From JBAYVY01 sp041674345 (GTDB lineage Bacteria > Planctomycetota > Phycisphaerae > Phycisphaerales > Zrk34), in contig JBAYVY010000010.1 in assembly GCA_041674345.1 (NCBI GenBank), positions 1-23,624 of the forward strand: DNA of 23,624 nucleotides, written 5' to 3'. Position 1 is the stretch's first letter, and every line of letters starts with the position of its first letter. This document shows positions 1 to 6,791 of this stretch, in pieces. Made by a program: the position numbers and the translations under genes. The notes under the pieces are model-generated. The model saw nothing but the letters and a program-made list of their open reading frames with translations. It was not told the origin of the DNA and searched no databases.

Positions 1-104
1 ATGAAGCGGCCCATGCCGGGGTGGTACATCGCGTTTGCGGATGGCGCAGCGATGCTGGCAAACAGTAATGCGACTGTGGCGATGACGAGTGAGCGAATCT
101 TCAT
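1..104 (-). CDS. Secreted RHS-core fragment protein, N-terminal part (runs off the left edge)
   Basis: The minus strand reads from an ATG at 104 as a Sec signal peptide (MKIRSLVIATVALLFASIAA, then APSANA) followed at once by MYHPGMGRF. That last motif matches the opening of the RHS-repeat-associated core (Y-P-G-x-GRF, normally followed by SRDP). An AGGAG lies six bases before the ATG, so the start is well supported. The gene has no room for the large YD-repeat shell of ordinary RHS proteins: the core begins immediately after the signal peptide. It is the last visible gene of a same-strand series with a second RHS-core-like gene at 1188-1937. The variable C-terminus, which would define any activity, lies outside the window. 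Confidence 0.75.
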   Translation of the reverse strand, partial: MKIRSLVIATVALLFASIAAPSANAMYHPGMGRF

Positions 105-242
105 GGCTGGCTCCTGAAAGGGGATTCCGGTTGTTTGTAAGAATTTGCTGGTTGTCCCATCGGCGTGAGGGGTTGCGGCATTCGCGGCACCAATGGTTGT
201 GGCGGCTGGATGCCCAGACCGGGGGTGAGGGTGTGCCGATCA

Positions 243-674
243 CTATGGCCCTTCGCGGTAAATGGCGGTGAAGTAGAGGATGGTCGCGGTTTGCTTGTCG
301 TAATCCGCCGAGTCCAGGAAAATCGAGTCGGGATGCCGGTCGTCGGGAATCGCTTCGCCCACCCTGACGGTGTGCAGCACTGAATGATGCCTGAGCGTTA
401 CGGTGCCGTTTTCATGCACCTCGAACAGTTCGACATCGGTCACTTTGTCACGGGGCGCACGCGGCGTCAGCGTGACTTTGTTCTCCACATGCCCGATTGT
501 GAATGGCAATTTGGGACTAAGTTCGTTTAGGTGTTTTTCAAATGTTGCCCTGTCCCCTTTGATCCAGTCTGTATCGCTGGACGTTTTGCTATTTGCGATT
601 TCGCCACTGCCCGCACAGGACATCACGGAAATCGTAGCGAGTAGTAAAATAGCTCGAAATATATGCATTTTCAT
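243..674 (-). CDS. Small putative lipoprotein of unknown function
   Basis: This is a 143-residue protein with a lipoprotein signal: a short basic start, a hydrophobic stretch and the lipobox SVMSC with Cys at about residue 20. The mature part is polar and probably rich in beta strands, and I do not recognise a family. The ATG overlaps the stop of the upstream lipoprotein gene as ATGA at 671-674. No Shine-Dalgarno site is evident, so translational coupling is likely. It sits between two genes for secreted RHS-core fragments. Lipoproteins next to RHS or polymorphic toxins are sometimes immunity proteins, so an immunity or co-secreted role is possible but unproven. Confidence 0.7.
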   Translation of the reverse strand: MKMHIFRAILLLATISVMSCAGSGEIANSKTSSDTDWIKGDRATFEKHLNELSPKLPFTIGHVENKVTLTPRAPRDKVTDVELFEVHENGTVTLRHHSVLHTVRVGEAIPDDRHPDSIFLDSADYDKQTATILYFTAIYREGP

Positions 675-1186
675 TTTTGCATGCTGCTTGGCGTTCCATC
701 AACCGGAACAATAACTCCATTGGATCGTACATTTGAATCGAACACGATTTGAATTTCCCAACCCGGTTGAACGAGGTAGCGCGGCACTTCAATTTCAACA
801 TCGGTACTCGTGCCGGGATCAATCGCGTCAGGTACTCCGGCACCTTCGGACATACGTTCAACCGGTTTCCATATCCCTGAGACTAGGCGTTCAAAAGCCA
901 CACAGTGTTGCGGGATTCTCACCGGCGAAATGGTGTGATCGGTTCGATCAGACCAAAAGCGATATACGGACGGTGATTTGTTGGTCAGTACTCCCTTTGC
1001 AATCCAGCCCGGAATACCCTTTTCGATTCCGCCAGGTTTTTGGGCTTCCCATTTAATGGAGGTGATTGTCAGATCGATACCTGTAGGACCGTCGTCTGGA
1101 TCGACTCCGATTGTGGCGCAACCCACGAGATGAAAAACGAAAAGAAGCAATAACCCCAATCCCATTTTGCGTGTTCTTGTTTTCAT
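671..1186 (-). CDS. Small putative lipoprotein, probably a beta-sandwich, unknown function
   Basis: This 171-residue protein has a basic N-terminus (MKTRTRK), a hydrophobic segment and the lipobox LVGC with Cys at about residue 23. It is therefore probably lipid-anchored on the outer side of a membrane. The mature region alternates polar and hydrophobic residues and contains a segment around TNKSPSVYRFW that looks like an immunoglobulin-type beta domain; I cannot place the family. The gene starts one base after the stop of the RHS-core-like gene and overlaps the next lipoprotein gene by ATGA. It is thus the middle cistron of a compact operon. Whether it neutralises, carries or simply accompanies its secreted neighbour cannot be told from sequence. 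Confidence 0.7.
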   Translation of the reverse strand: MKTRTRKMGLGLLLLFVFHLVGCATIGVDPDDGPTGIDLTITSIKWEAQKPGGIEKGIPGWIAKGVLTNKSPSVYRFWSDRTDHTISPVRIPQHCVAFERLVSGIWKPVERMSEGAGVPDAIDPGTSTDVEIEVPRYLVQPGWEIQIVFDSNVRSNGVIVPVDGTPSSMQK

Positions 1187-1187
1187 A

Positions 1188-1937
1188 TTACGGCCTATGG
1201 TTAGGATTGTCCCATGTATGTCGCCCCGTATCGTCGAGTTTGGCTACAGATGCTTTGACAGCCGCCAACAACGCGGGCTGCATTTTCGCGCGAAATGCAC
1301 TCAAAGCAGCTTCTTTGCAATCTTCTTCGGTTGGATATCGATTCCCTTTCAATGCGGTCTCCAACTCATCCGCCAATGGCTTACCCGTGGTATTTGCCCA
1401 AGCAATATAGTCATTAACATGATCTTGTTCCGCGCGTTTGACCCATTGCTCAACCCGCCGATCCGTGTAACCCGCATACATGTATATTTCATTTATCAAA
1501 GTGAGCTTCGATTCAGACAATGTCCAGCATTCGGCGTCTTTCTTGCATGTATACTTGCCGTACAGCCGCGGTATCGTAACAGCGAGTGTGTCCAGAGGAG
1601 CCGCACGCGGCCATTGAATTCCACCTTTATATGATTTTATCCGCAATGGCGGATTCCCATCTTGGCGAGTAACCTTTGTCTCCCCATTCGTCCAAACAAC
1701 GGTTCCCATTGGATCCACGAGCGTTGTGGGATTGCTCCGCACATATTGATACAAATTCATTCCATCCGCGTATTGGCTGGCGCTGCCTGTGTGGCCGATG
1801 TGCGATGACGTGGGGCCGAACATGCCGCCCGGACCCGGATCGCGGTTGGCGAAGGCGGAACTGGTGATACTGAAACTGACCGCCAACGCGATGGCGAGAA
1901 GGAACAGGGGTTTCGTGAAAAAAATCCGGTATTTCAT
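1188..1937 (-). CDS. Secreted protein: signal peptide, trimmed RHS core and unique C-terminal domain
   Basis: This is a 249-residue protein. Residues 1-30 form a Sec signal peptide with likely cleavage after SSAFA. Residues about 32-78 carry the end of an RHS-associated core: RDPG, then YADGMNLYQYVRSNP, then LVDPMG, which in full RHS proteins marks the boundary with the variable C-terminal domain. No YD repeats are present. Residues about 80-249 are unique and include two Cys (CKKDAEC) and a helical region around AEQDHVNDYIAW; I recognise no toxin motif and no HExxH. A GGAG eight bases before the ATG supports the start. The gene follows the transglutaminase-like gene after 30 bases and precedes two lipoprotein genes. 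The architecture resembles a polymorphic toxin tip without its shell; toxicity is inference. Confidence 0.75.
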   Translation of the reverse strand: MKYRIFFTKPLFLLAIALAVSFSITSSAFANRDPGPGGMFGPTSSHIGHTGSASQYADGMNLYQYVRSNPTTLVDPMGTVVWTNGETKVTRQDGNPPLRIKSYKGGIQWPRAAPLDTLAVTIPRLYGKYTCKKDAECWTLSESKLTLINEIYMYAGYTDRRVEQWVKRAEQDHVNDYIAWANTTGKPLADELETALKGNRYPTEEDCKEAALSAFRAKMQPALLAAVKASVAKLDDTGRHTWDNPNHRP

Positions 1938-1967
1938 GGTCGTGTCTCCGGTGGGTTGTGGGATGCG

Positions 1968-3179
1968 TCAGGGTTGAAGTCCAAAGGGGTTGGCGGGATC
2001 GAACGGCGCGGGTGGTCCAATTGGTGCGGGCGGCATGCCCACGTTCGGTTGCGGCGGCTGCGGAATGGGCGGTTGAAAGTGCTGTGCGGTTCGTTGCCTG
2101 CTCGCCCGGTTCATGGCGTTGATGCGTTCGAGTTCCGCGAACGGATCGGAGCGGCGATTCACCGGCGAACGATTATCGGGAAACACATCGACGGGATCGA
2201 CGAAGGGAATAGGGGCTTGCGTTGCGAGTATCCACTGCTGTTGTCCGATCGGATTGCGCGGATCGATTTTTCGACTTTGGGCGAAGGCGGTTTCCGCTTC
2301 CGCGAATCGCCGGTGGTCCATCAGACACCATGCGCGGTTCTGAAGAAACACGCCCAGTTCTTCTTTGGCGGACATGGATTGGAGATACCAGCCCTGTTTG
2401 ATTTCCGCATCGGAGATCGGGGCGGGCCAGCGGCGATAGTAGGAATCGGGATGATTATCGAAACGGGGGTTGGTGCCTTCGATATTGAATTTTTCGCCGG
2501 TGCGGGGGTCTTCCCAGCGGGCGAAGATGTGCGTCTTGGCGGGAACGAGTTTCGTGGGGTAGCCCAGTCGTCGGCCGATGGCGACGTACATGACGGGCAT
2601 GGAGGCGCAGGTTCCGCCGTTGGCGTCGTCGATCATGCCGTGGATGAAAGCGTTGCGTGAATCGGAGAAATCGGAGTTCCGCGCGCCGCGGTCGTTGTAG
2701 TGGATGTCGAAGTCTTGCTGGAGGACTGAAATGAGCAGCAACACGCGGAATTGCGCTTCGGAGTTTTTGAATTTTTCAGGGTGTTGGCGAAAATCCCACA
2801 AACTCTGGTCGGTCCAATACCGCACGCGCCGGGCGTATTCATCCAGCCGGGCCAGGGATTTTTCAACATCCAGATTACCAGCCCCCGCCCCCGGAAGTGG
2901 TCTCGGAAGTGGTCCCGGCAGGTTCGTCGCACACAGCAGGTTCATGCGGGCGATATCCACCTTGTCCAATTCGTTCGTCGGCAAAGCAAGCAATTCGTTC
3001 AGTGTGCGGGGCGCGAGACTGAACGCGGCACGAAGCGGCGTCGAATCGCGGTATCCGGCGGCGGTGATGTCGGGGCTTGGCGGCACGGTGCGGGATGAAG
3101 GAACGGATTGCATCACCGCAATGGCGATGAAAATGCCGATGGCGATGAGCAATGCGATCCGAAGAAGTCGCTTGTTCAT
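1968..3179 (-). CDS. Membrane-anchored transglutaminase-like protein with TPR and Pro-rich tail
   Basis: The chosen ATG at 3179 gives 403 residues starting MNKRLLRIAL. The frame is open to 3257, but the extra N-terminus would precede the hydrophobic segment. Residues about 6-24 form a signal anchor. The transglutaminase-like core is at about 140-240, with the probable nucleophile C191 in GGTCASMPVMY, H217 in KTHIFA, and an acidic partner near 232-234. A single TPR-like helix pair lies at about 275-310, and the last 60 residues are rich in Pro. The order core-then-TPR recalls the SirB1/transglut_core2 group, which suggests peptidase or crosslinking chemistry outside the cytoplasm. Residues 86-101 are encoded by tandem 12-base repeats. 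The gene is the first of the minus-strand run and lies 30 bases before the RHS-core-like gene. Confidence 0.75.
   Translation of the reverse strand: MNKRLLRIALLIAIGIFIAIAVMQSVPSSRTVPPSPDITAAGYRDSTPLRAAFSLAPRTLNELLALPTNELDKVDIARMNLLCATNLPGPLPRPLPGAGAGNLDVEKSLARLDEYARRVRYWTDQSLWDFRQHPEKFKNSEAQFRVLLLISVLQQDFDIHYNDRGARNSDFSDSRNAFIHGMIDDANGGTCASMPVMYVAIGRRLGYPTKLVPAKTHIFARWEDPRTGEKFNIEGTNPRFDNHPDSYYRRWPAPISDAEIKQGWYLQSMSAKEELGVFLQNRAWCLMDHRRFAEAETAFAQSRKIDPRNPIGQQQWILATQAPIPFVDPVDVFPDNRSPVNRRSDPFAELERINAMNRASRQRTAQHFQPPIPQPPQPNVGMPPAPIGPPAPFDPANPFGLQP
2887..2922. repeat. Tandem 12-base repeat inside the transglutaminase-like gene
   Basis: Three adjacent 12-base units run GCCCCCGGAAGT, GGTCTCGGAAGT and GGTCCCGGCAGG. 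Within the minus-strand gene they encode a low-complexity Leu-Pro-Gly stretch between the signal anchor and the catalytic core. The first unit matches the word found at many other sites in the window. Because 12 is a multiple of three, the array keeps the frame. Confidence 0.7.
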
Positions 3180-3336
3180 TGCTTGCCGAACTTTTTGAAC
3201 GCCTCGGTCCACGGAAACCCCAGATAAGAGTGAAATCGAACCGGGGGCGATTATCAACCCCGACGGGAGGGAATGTCGATGAGAAAGCGGCGGTTCATCG
3301 GTAAATTAAAGGTAAATGTGTTTGGTGCGATTCGCT

Positions 3337-3720
3337 TCACGCCAGTTGCATCGCACCCTGGAAAACTTGTTCGACGTGCAACACGACCGCGGCGTGGGGG
3401 GTGCCGTGTTGGGGGTCGAGCCAGGTTTGGAGATGGTCGAACTCCGGGCCGGTGGTGTGGACGGTGAAGCGCCCCCGGAATTGATACGACTTTTTTTCGT
3501 CGGTGATGAACAAGAGCGCCCCCGGAAGTTTGCTTTCAATGTTTTGGCGGGTCTTATGAAAATGCACGTCGGCGATCATGAAGGCGGATTCGCTGTATCG
3601 CTGGATTTGGCCGACGTAAATGACATTGGGCTGATGATGGCGGTCCACGGTGGCCAGGACGCAGGGGCCGGCGCGATGTTGCCATGCTTCGACGACCTGC
3701 GGGGGCAATGAGGCGATCAT
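3337..3720 (-). CDS. Pyridoxamine 5'-phosphate oxidase-like (split beta-barrel) protein
   Basis: This is a 127-residue protein with the pattern of small PNPOx-like flavoproteins. An N-terminal helix is followed by VLATVDRHHQPNVIYVG, a segment FMIADVHFHKTRQNIE that would form the strand and helix around the FMN phosphate site, and a strand LLFITDEKKSYQFRG. Such proteins bind FMN, or sometimes F420 or haem, as dimers and reduce small substrates; the specific substrate cannot be told. The length is normal for the stand-alone family. Two copies of the 12-base word lie inside the gene: one encodes KLPGA, the other falls in FRGR in a different frame. It is divergent from the isomerase gene at 3855. 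Confidence 0.75.
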   Translation of the reverse strand: MIASLPPQVVEAWQHRAGPCVLATVDRHHQPNVIYVGQIQRYSESAFMIADVHFHKTRQNIESKLPGALLFITDEKKSYQFRGRFTVHTTGPEFDHLQTWLDPQHGTPHAAVVLHVEQVFQGAMQLA

Positions 3721-3817
3721 GGAATGTTCCGTCGTGCGCGCGGGTGGGTGGGAACCATCGTAACCGATTTGCGGCGCGGCGCGGCTTGATCTAACGTATC
3801 GGCTTCACCCCCCACCC

Positions 3818-3841
3818 CGAACCCCCGGACGAACCCCCGGA
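3818..3841. repeat. Two tandem 12-base units in the divergent spacer
   Basis: The sequence CGAACCCCCGGA occurs twice back to back, ending just before the Shine-Dalgarno site of the isomerase gene. It is a diverged relative of the window-wide word GCCCCCGGAAGT, with the same unit length and the same CCCCCGGA core. It lies in the 134-base spacer between divergent genes, so it may also affect their promoters. Confidence 0.6.
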
Positions 3842-3854
3842 TCGGAGATTCATC

Positions 3855-4601
3855 GTGGCCAGCATCACACCGGATTTCGCCGTTCAAAGCTACTGCTTTC
3901 GCAACATCAAGGACAACGCCGCCGCGGCGAAGGCCGTGCGGGAGATCGGTCTGAACAAGATCGAGTTGTGCGGCGTGCATTGCGCCTTCGACAAGCCGGA
4001 GACATTCGCGTCGGTGATCGACATTTACCGCCAGGCGGGGGTTCAAATCGTCAGCATCGGGGTGGAGGGCATGAACGGCGATGAGGCGGCGATGATCCGG
4101 CGGTTTGATTTCGTGAAAGCCGCGGGGGCGAAACACATCTCCGTCAACTTTTCGCCGAACACTTTCGACGCGGTTCATCCGGTCGTGCAGAAGCTGGCTG
4201 AAAAGTACGACGTGCGTTGCGGCATTCACAACCACGGCGGATACCACTGGCTGGGCAACAGCGAAATGCTCCGCTATCTGTTCACCCAAGTCGGCGACCG
4301 CATCGGCCTGTGCATGGACACCGCGTGGGCGCTGGCGGCCTGGCAAGACCCGGTCAAAATGGTGCAGGAGTTCGGCAAGCGGTTGTGGGCGGTGCATCTG
4401 AAGGACTTCGTGTTCCATGGTCCGACCGGCAAGCACGAAGACGTGATCGTCGGCACGGGCAACCTGAAACTCAAGGAGTTCATCGCCGCGCTGAATGAGG
4501 CGAATTTCAGCGGGCAGGCCATCATGGAATACGAGGGCGACCCGGAGAATCCGATTCCGACGCTGGGCAAGTGCGTGACCGCGATCCGCGCGGCGCTGTG
4601 A
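3855..4601 (+). CDS. Sugar phosphate isomerase/epimerase (AP-endonuclease-2-like TIM barrel)
   Basis: This 248-residue protein is of the xylose-isomerase-like TIM-barrel family. Likely metal and catalytic residues are E37 in KIELCGVH, H125 and H127 in GIHNHGG, D155 in CMDTAW, H181 in AVHLKDF and E225 in IMEYEGD. Position 158 is Trp where many relatives have His (DTAW rather than DTGH). The whole barrel is present and the length is normal. The start is a GTG with GGAG seven bases upstream. Enzymes of this type act on keto-sugars, inositols or sugar phosphates, and the substrate cannot be assigned here. There is no signal peptide, so it should be cytoplasmic. The gene stands alone, between divergent and convergent neighbours. 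Confidence 0.85.
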   Translation: MASITPDFAVQSYCFRNIKDNAAAAKAVREIGLNKIELCGVHCAFDKPETFASVIDIYRQAGVQIVSIGVEGMNGDEAAMIRRFDFVKAAGAKHISVNFSPNTFDAVHPVVQKLAEKYDVRCGIHNHGGYHWLGNSEMLRYLFTQVGDRIGLCMDTAWALAAWQDPVKMVQEFGKRLWAVHLKDFVFHGPTGKHEDVIVGTGNLKLKEFIAALNEANFSGQAIMEYEGDPENPIPTLGKCVTAIRAAL

Positions 4602-4620
4602 TGATGTGAATGAACCGAAG

Positions 4621-5133
4621 TTATTTGAGCGGATGCAGGTTTCGGCGTTGTCGTTCGGCGTTGAGCAGAATGAAGGCGCGCGGCTCGGCCTTGAGGAGTT
4701 TCAGCAGTTGCGTGGCGGTGACTCCCCCGCCCCCGGAAGCGCCCCCGGAAGTGGCGGCGGCGGACAGGTCGTAGTCATGTTGCGCGATCATGTCCAGCGC
4801 CTCGGCCAGCATCGCGGGGAAATCGGCATGATCGACGTTGAGCGAAATACGCCCGCCCCGCACGCGGCTTCGCCACAGGGGGCTGGGCGAGGCGCGTTCG
4901 CAACGCACGTGCAATGCCAGTTCGATGCGCAGGCGGCGAAGCGCGACGTGCAGATTTTCGATCTGGCTGCGGCGTTCGCCGGCCTGTGCGGTCAGGCCGG
5001 TCGGCGTGTGGTGGAGAACGATGGCGGTTTGAACTTTATTGCGATGCTGCCCGCCGGGCCCGCCGGCGCGTGTGGGGGTGACGCGGCACTGGGCCTTGAG
5101 GGATGCGTCGTCGAGTTCAGCGGGGTGTTGCAT
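4621..5133 (-). CDS. Peptide chain release factor-like protein (GGQ domain)
   Basis: This 170-residue protein carries the class I release-factor catalytic signature AGGPGGQHRNKVQTAI, with GGQ at residues 27-29; this loop triggers hydrolysis of peptidyl-tRNA on the ribosome. It has no codon-reading domain, so it resembles ribosome-rescue factors such as ArfB or PrfH more than RF1/RF2. Beyond residue 105 is an extra helical segment ending in a basic tail (AERQRRNLHPLK), which could enter the mRNA channel as in ArfB; that role is inference. Residues 128-137 (TSGGASGGGG) are encoded by two tandem 12-base repeats in a linker. The ATG abuts the repeat array that fills the space to truD, and no Shine-Dalgarno site is evident. 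Confidence 0.8.
   Translation of the reverse strand: MQHPAELDDASLKAQCRVTPTRAGGPGGQHRNKVQTAIVLHHTPTGLTAQAGERRSQIENLHVALRRLRIELALHVRCERASPSPLWRSRVRGGRISLNVDHADFPAMLAEALDMIAQHDYDLSAAATSGGASGGGGVTATQLLKLLKAEPRAFILLNAERQRRNLHPLK
4729..4752. repeat. Two tandem copies of the 12-base word within the release-factor-like gene
   Basis: GCCCCCGGAAGC is followed directly by GCCCCCGGAAGT. On the coding (minus) strand this reads ACTTCCGGGGGC twice and yields TSGGASGG in a Gly/Ser linker. It is the clearest example of the word duplicated head to tail. Confidence 0.75.
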
Positions 5134-5377
5134 GATTTGTGATTTTGGATTTGTGATTTTGGATTTGCGGAAAGGCGTCGGTCGGAGTTTTTAAATCACA
5201 ACTGAACTTTTGCAAAGTTCGGTTTAAACACAGAGGACACAGAGTCCACAGAGCGAAAAATATGAAAAATACAGCCCGAAAAATCTTCTCCGTGTCCTCT
5301 GTGACCTCTGTGTTGAAATATCTTTTCGACTTTTGCAAAACTCCAGTCACAAATCCAAAATCACAAATCACAAATTC
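5134..5377. repeat. Nested inverted-repeat element between truD and the release-factor-like gene
   Basis: The whole intergenic space is made of facing arms. The outer arms are heptad-like GATTTGT/GATTTTG units at 5134-5168 and their complement at 5347-5375. The middle arms contain ACTTTTGCAAA near 5206 and ACTTTTGCAAAA near 5330. The inner arms carry CACAGAGGACACAGAG near 5229 and TGTCCTCTGTGACCTCTGTG near 5293. The element is much richer in A/T than the flanking genes. It could fold as a long hairpin that ends truD transcription, or be a non-autonomous mobile element. It reaches the start codon of the downstream gene. Confidence 0.7.
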
Positions 5378-5380
5378 CTT

Positions 5381-6622
5381 TCAGTTGCCGATGGCGCGGA
5401 GGGCGATGGTCGCATATGAGCCGCGGGGGAGGGTGAAGCGGATCGTGCGTTTGAAGCGGCGGGCCTTGGTTTGCAATTCGTCGTGGAGCGGGTCGTCGAT
5501 GCGCAGGTCGGTCGCATCGACGATGAGTTGGCGATTGACCTGATTGAACGCGGGTTTGTCCGCCCCTGGAATGGTCAGTTCGGCGGGGGTGAGATTTTCT
5601 TCGTTGAGGATTTTCCCGGCGGCCGGCGCCCAGGGGCCTGTCAGTTCGCTGTCCCGGCCGAGCACGGGCAGGTTCATGTCGAGCAGGCGATGGTCGATGG
5701 CGCGGGGCAGCGCCCCCGGAATGGGGAACGTCAGGTCGTTGAACGTGTCGGGCACGGTGAAGGTCGCATCGGGCTGGCACCATTGGACGATCACCTCGCG
5801 GGCGATGCGGTTCCATAACCACGACTGATACGCCTCGACACACATCTGCTGCGTGAAATAAGGCAACTCCCGGAAGGCCCCCCGGTAATCGTCTGGGTGA
5901 TCGGCGAGATATTCAATAACTCCGCGTTCTGGCACCCCCGGAAGTATGGTGAGCATGTCACGCCAAGTTTGGGCGAGACTTCCGGGGGGCCACTTGTCGC
6001 GGACGATGCGTTTGAAGAGTTTGACGTTGCGGGTGTCGTTTTTATGCGGCGCGGCGATGAGCAGGCGAAGCGCCTCGGCGAAGTCGCCTTTGCAAAGGTA
6101 ATGGGCGGCGAATCCTTCGCGGTGACGCGCCGAGCCGAACCGCTGGGAGCCGAAGTAGTTCACAAAACGTAAGGTCGATGAATTGACACGGATGCGATCG
6201 ACCGCGGCGTCCATGTCGTCGATGGCTTTTCGCGTGAGCGTGCGAAGAACCAGCTCGAAGCGGTTGGCGGCGATGGCGGAGGCGTTGATGGCTTTTTCGC
6301 AAAACCCCAGGCGGGCAATCCGCCAGGTGTCGAATTGAAGATGACGAGGCATGGCGATATTGGGGCGGAGCGGGCCGACGGTGATGTGTTGGGTCGTCAC
6401 GGCCTGCCGGTCTTTCAGACCCGCGGCGCTGACGAGTTTCGGCGGCACGTGCAGGGCGCGAGCGATGGCGTCGCAGGCGTCGGGCGTGGTCATGTCGCGT
6501 TTGTCCAGGCGATACATGGCGAAGGGCGCCCCCGGAAGGGGGGCGCTTCTCACGCCATCCAGCCAGGCGGGAGCGAGCTGCTCGATGACGACGAAATCTT
6601 CGGGAATGGTCTTGATGGCCAT
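5381..6622 (-). CDS. truD: tRNA pseudouridine synthase TruD
   Basis: This is a 413-residue protein. TruD makes pseudouridine at position 13 of certain tRNAs. Diagnostic motifs are GLKDRQAVTTQ at residues 68-78, where D71 is the expected catalytic Asp, and NYFGSQRFG at 155-163. The family-specific insertion domain follows in the second half. The N-terminus (IPEDFVVIEQL) matches the usual TruD opening, which supports the ATG at 6622. Four or more copies of the 12-base word lie in the gene (near 5712, 5934, 5978 and 6528), giving Pro-Gly turns such as LPGAP and IPGAL and, in the opposite orientation, PPGS. They seem tolerated in loops. The gene is divergent from the peptide transporter operon. 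Confidence 0.92.
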   Translation of the reverse strand: MAIKTIPEDFVVIEQLAPAWLDGVRSAPLPGAPFAMYRLDKRDMTTPDACDAIARALHVPPKLVSAAGLKDRQAVTTQHITVGPLRPNIAMPRHLQFDTWRIARLGFCEKAINASAIAANRFELVLRTLTRKAIDDMDAAVDRIRVNSSTLRFVNYFGSQRFGSARHREGFAAHYLCKGDFAEALRLLIAAPHKNDTRNVKLFKRIVRDKWPPGSLAQTWRDMLTILPGVPERGVIEYLADHPDDYRGAFRELPYFTQQMCVEAYQSWLWNRIAREVIVQWCQPDATFTVPDTFNDLTFPIPGALPRAIDHRLLDMNLPVLGRDSELTGPWAPAAGKILNEENLTPAELTIPGADKPAFNQVNRQLIVDATDLRIDDPLHDELQTKARRFKRTIRFTLPRGSYATIALRAIGN

Positions 6623-6631
6623 GCCGAATAG

Positions 6632-6726
6632 TGTAGCGAGTGGAGAGTAGCGAGTAGCGAGTAGTGAATGCCCCTTCCCGCTGCTCGCTGCTCGCTGCTC
6701 ATCACTGGCGCCTCGCTACTCGCTAC
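6632..6726. repeat. Facing 7-base-period arrays in the truD/transporter spacer
   Basis: The left arm (6632-6666) repeats GTAGCGA with variants. The right arm (6680-6726) repeats CTGCTCG and then CTACTCG, the near complement. Together they could form a long imperfect hairpin. The array lies just upstream of the truD start and about 65 bases before the transporter start, in the divergent promoter region. Confidence 0.7.
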
Positions 6727-6791
6727 GATTCGCGGCGCATGTTACAGTAGGGAAACTTGGCCTGGGATGATTCGGATGTCAGGAAAAAAAC

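Noticed and set aside
3273..3467. Plus-strand ORF starting MSMRKRRFIGK with a GGGAGG upstream
   Set aside because: Most of it is antisense to the PNPOx-like gene, and the product after the first 20 residues is low-complexity. The start context alone is not enough.
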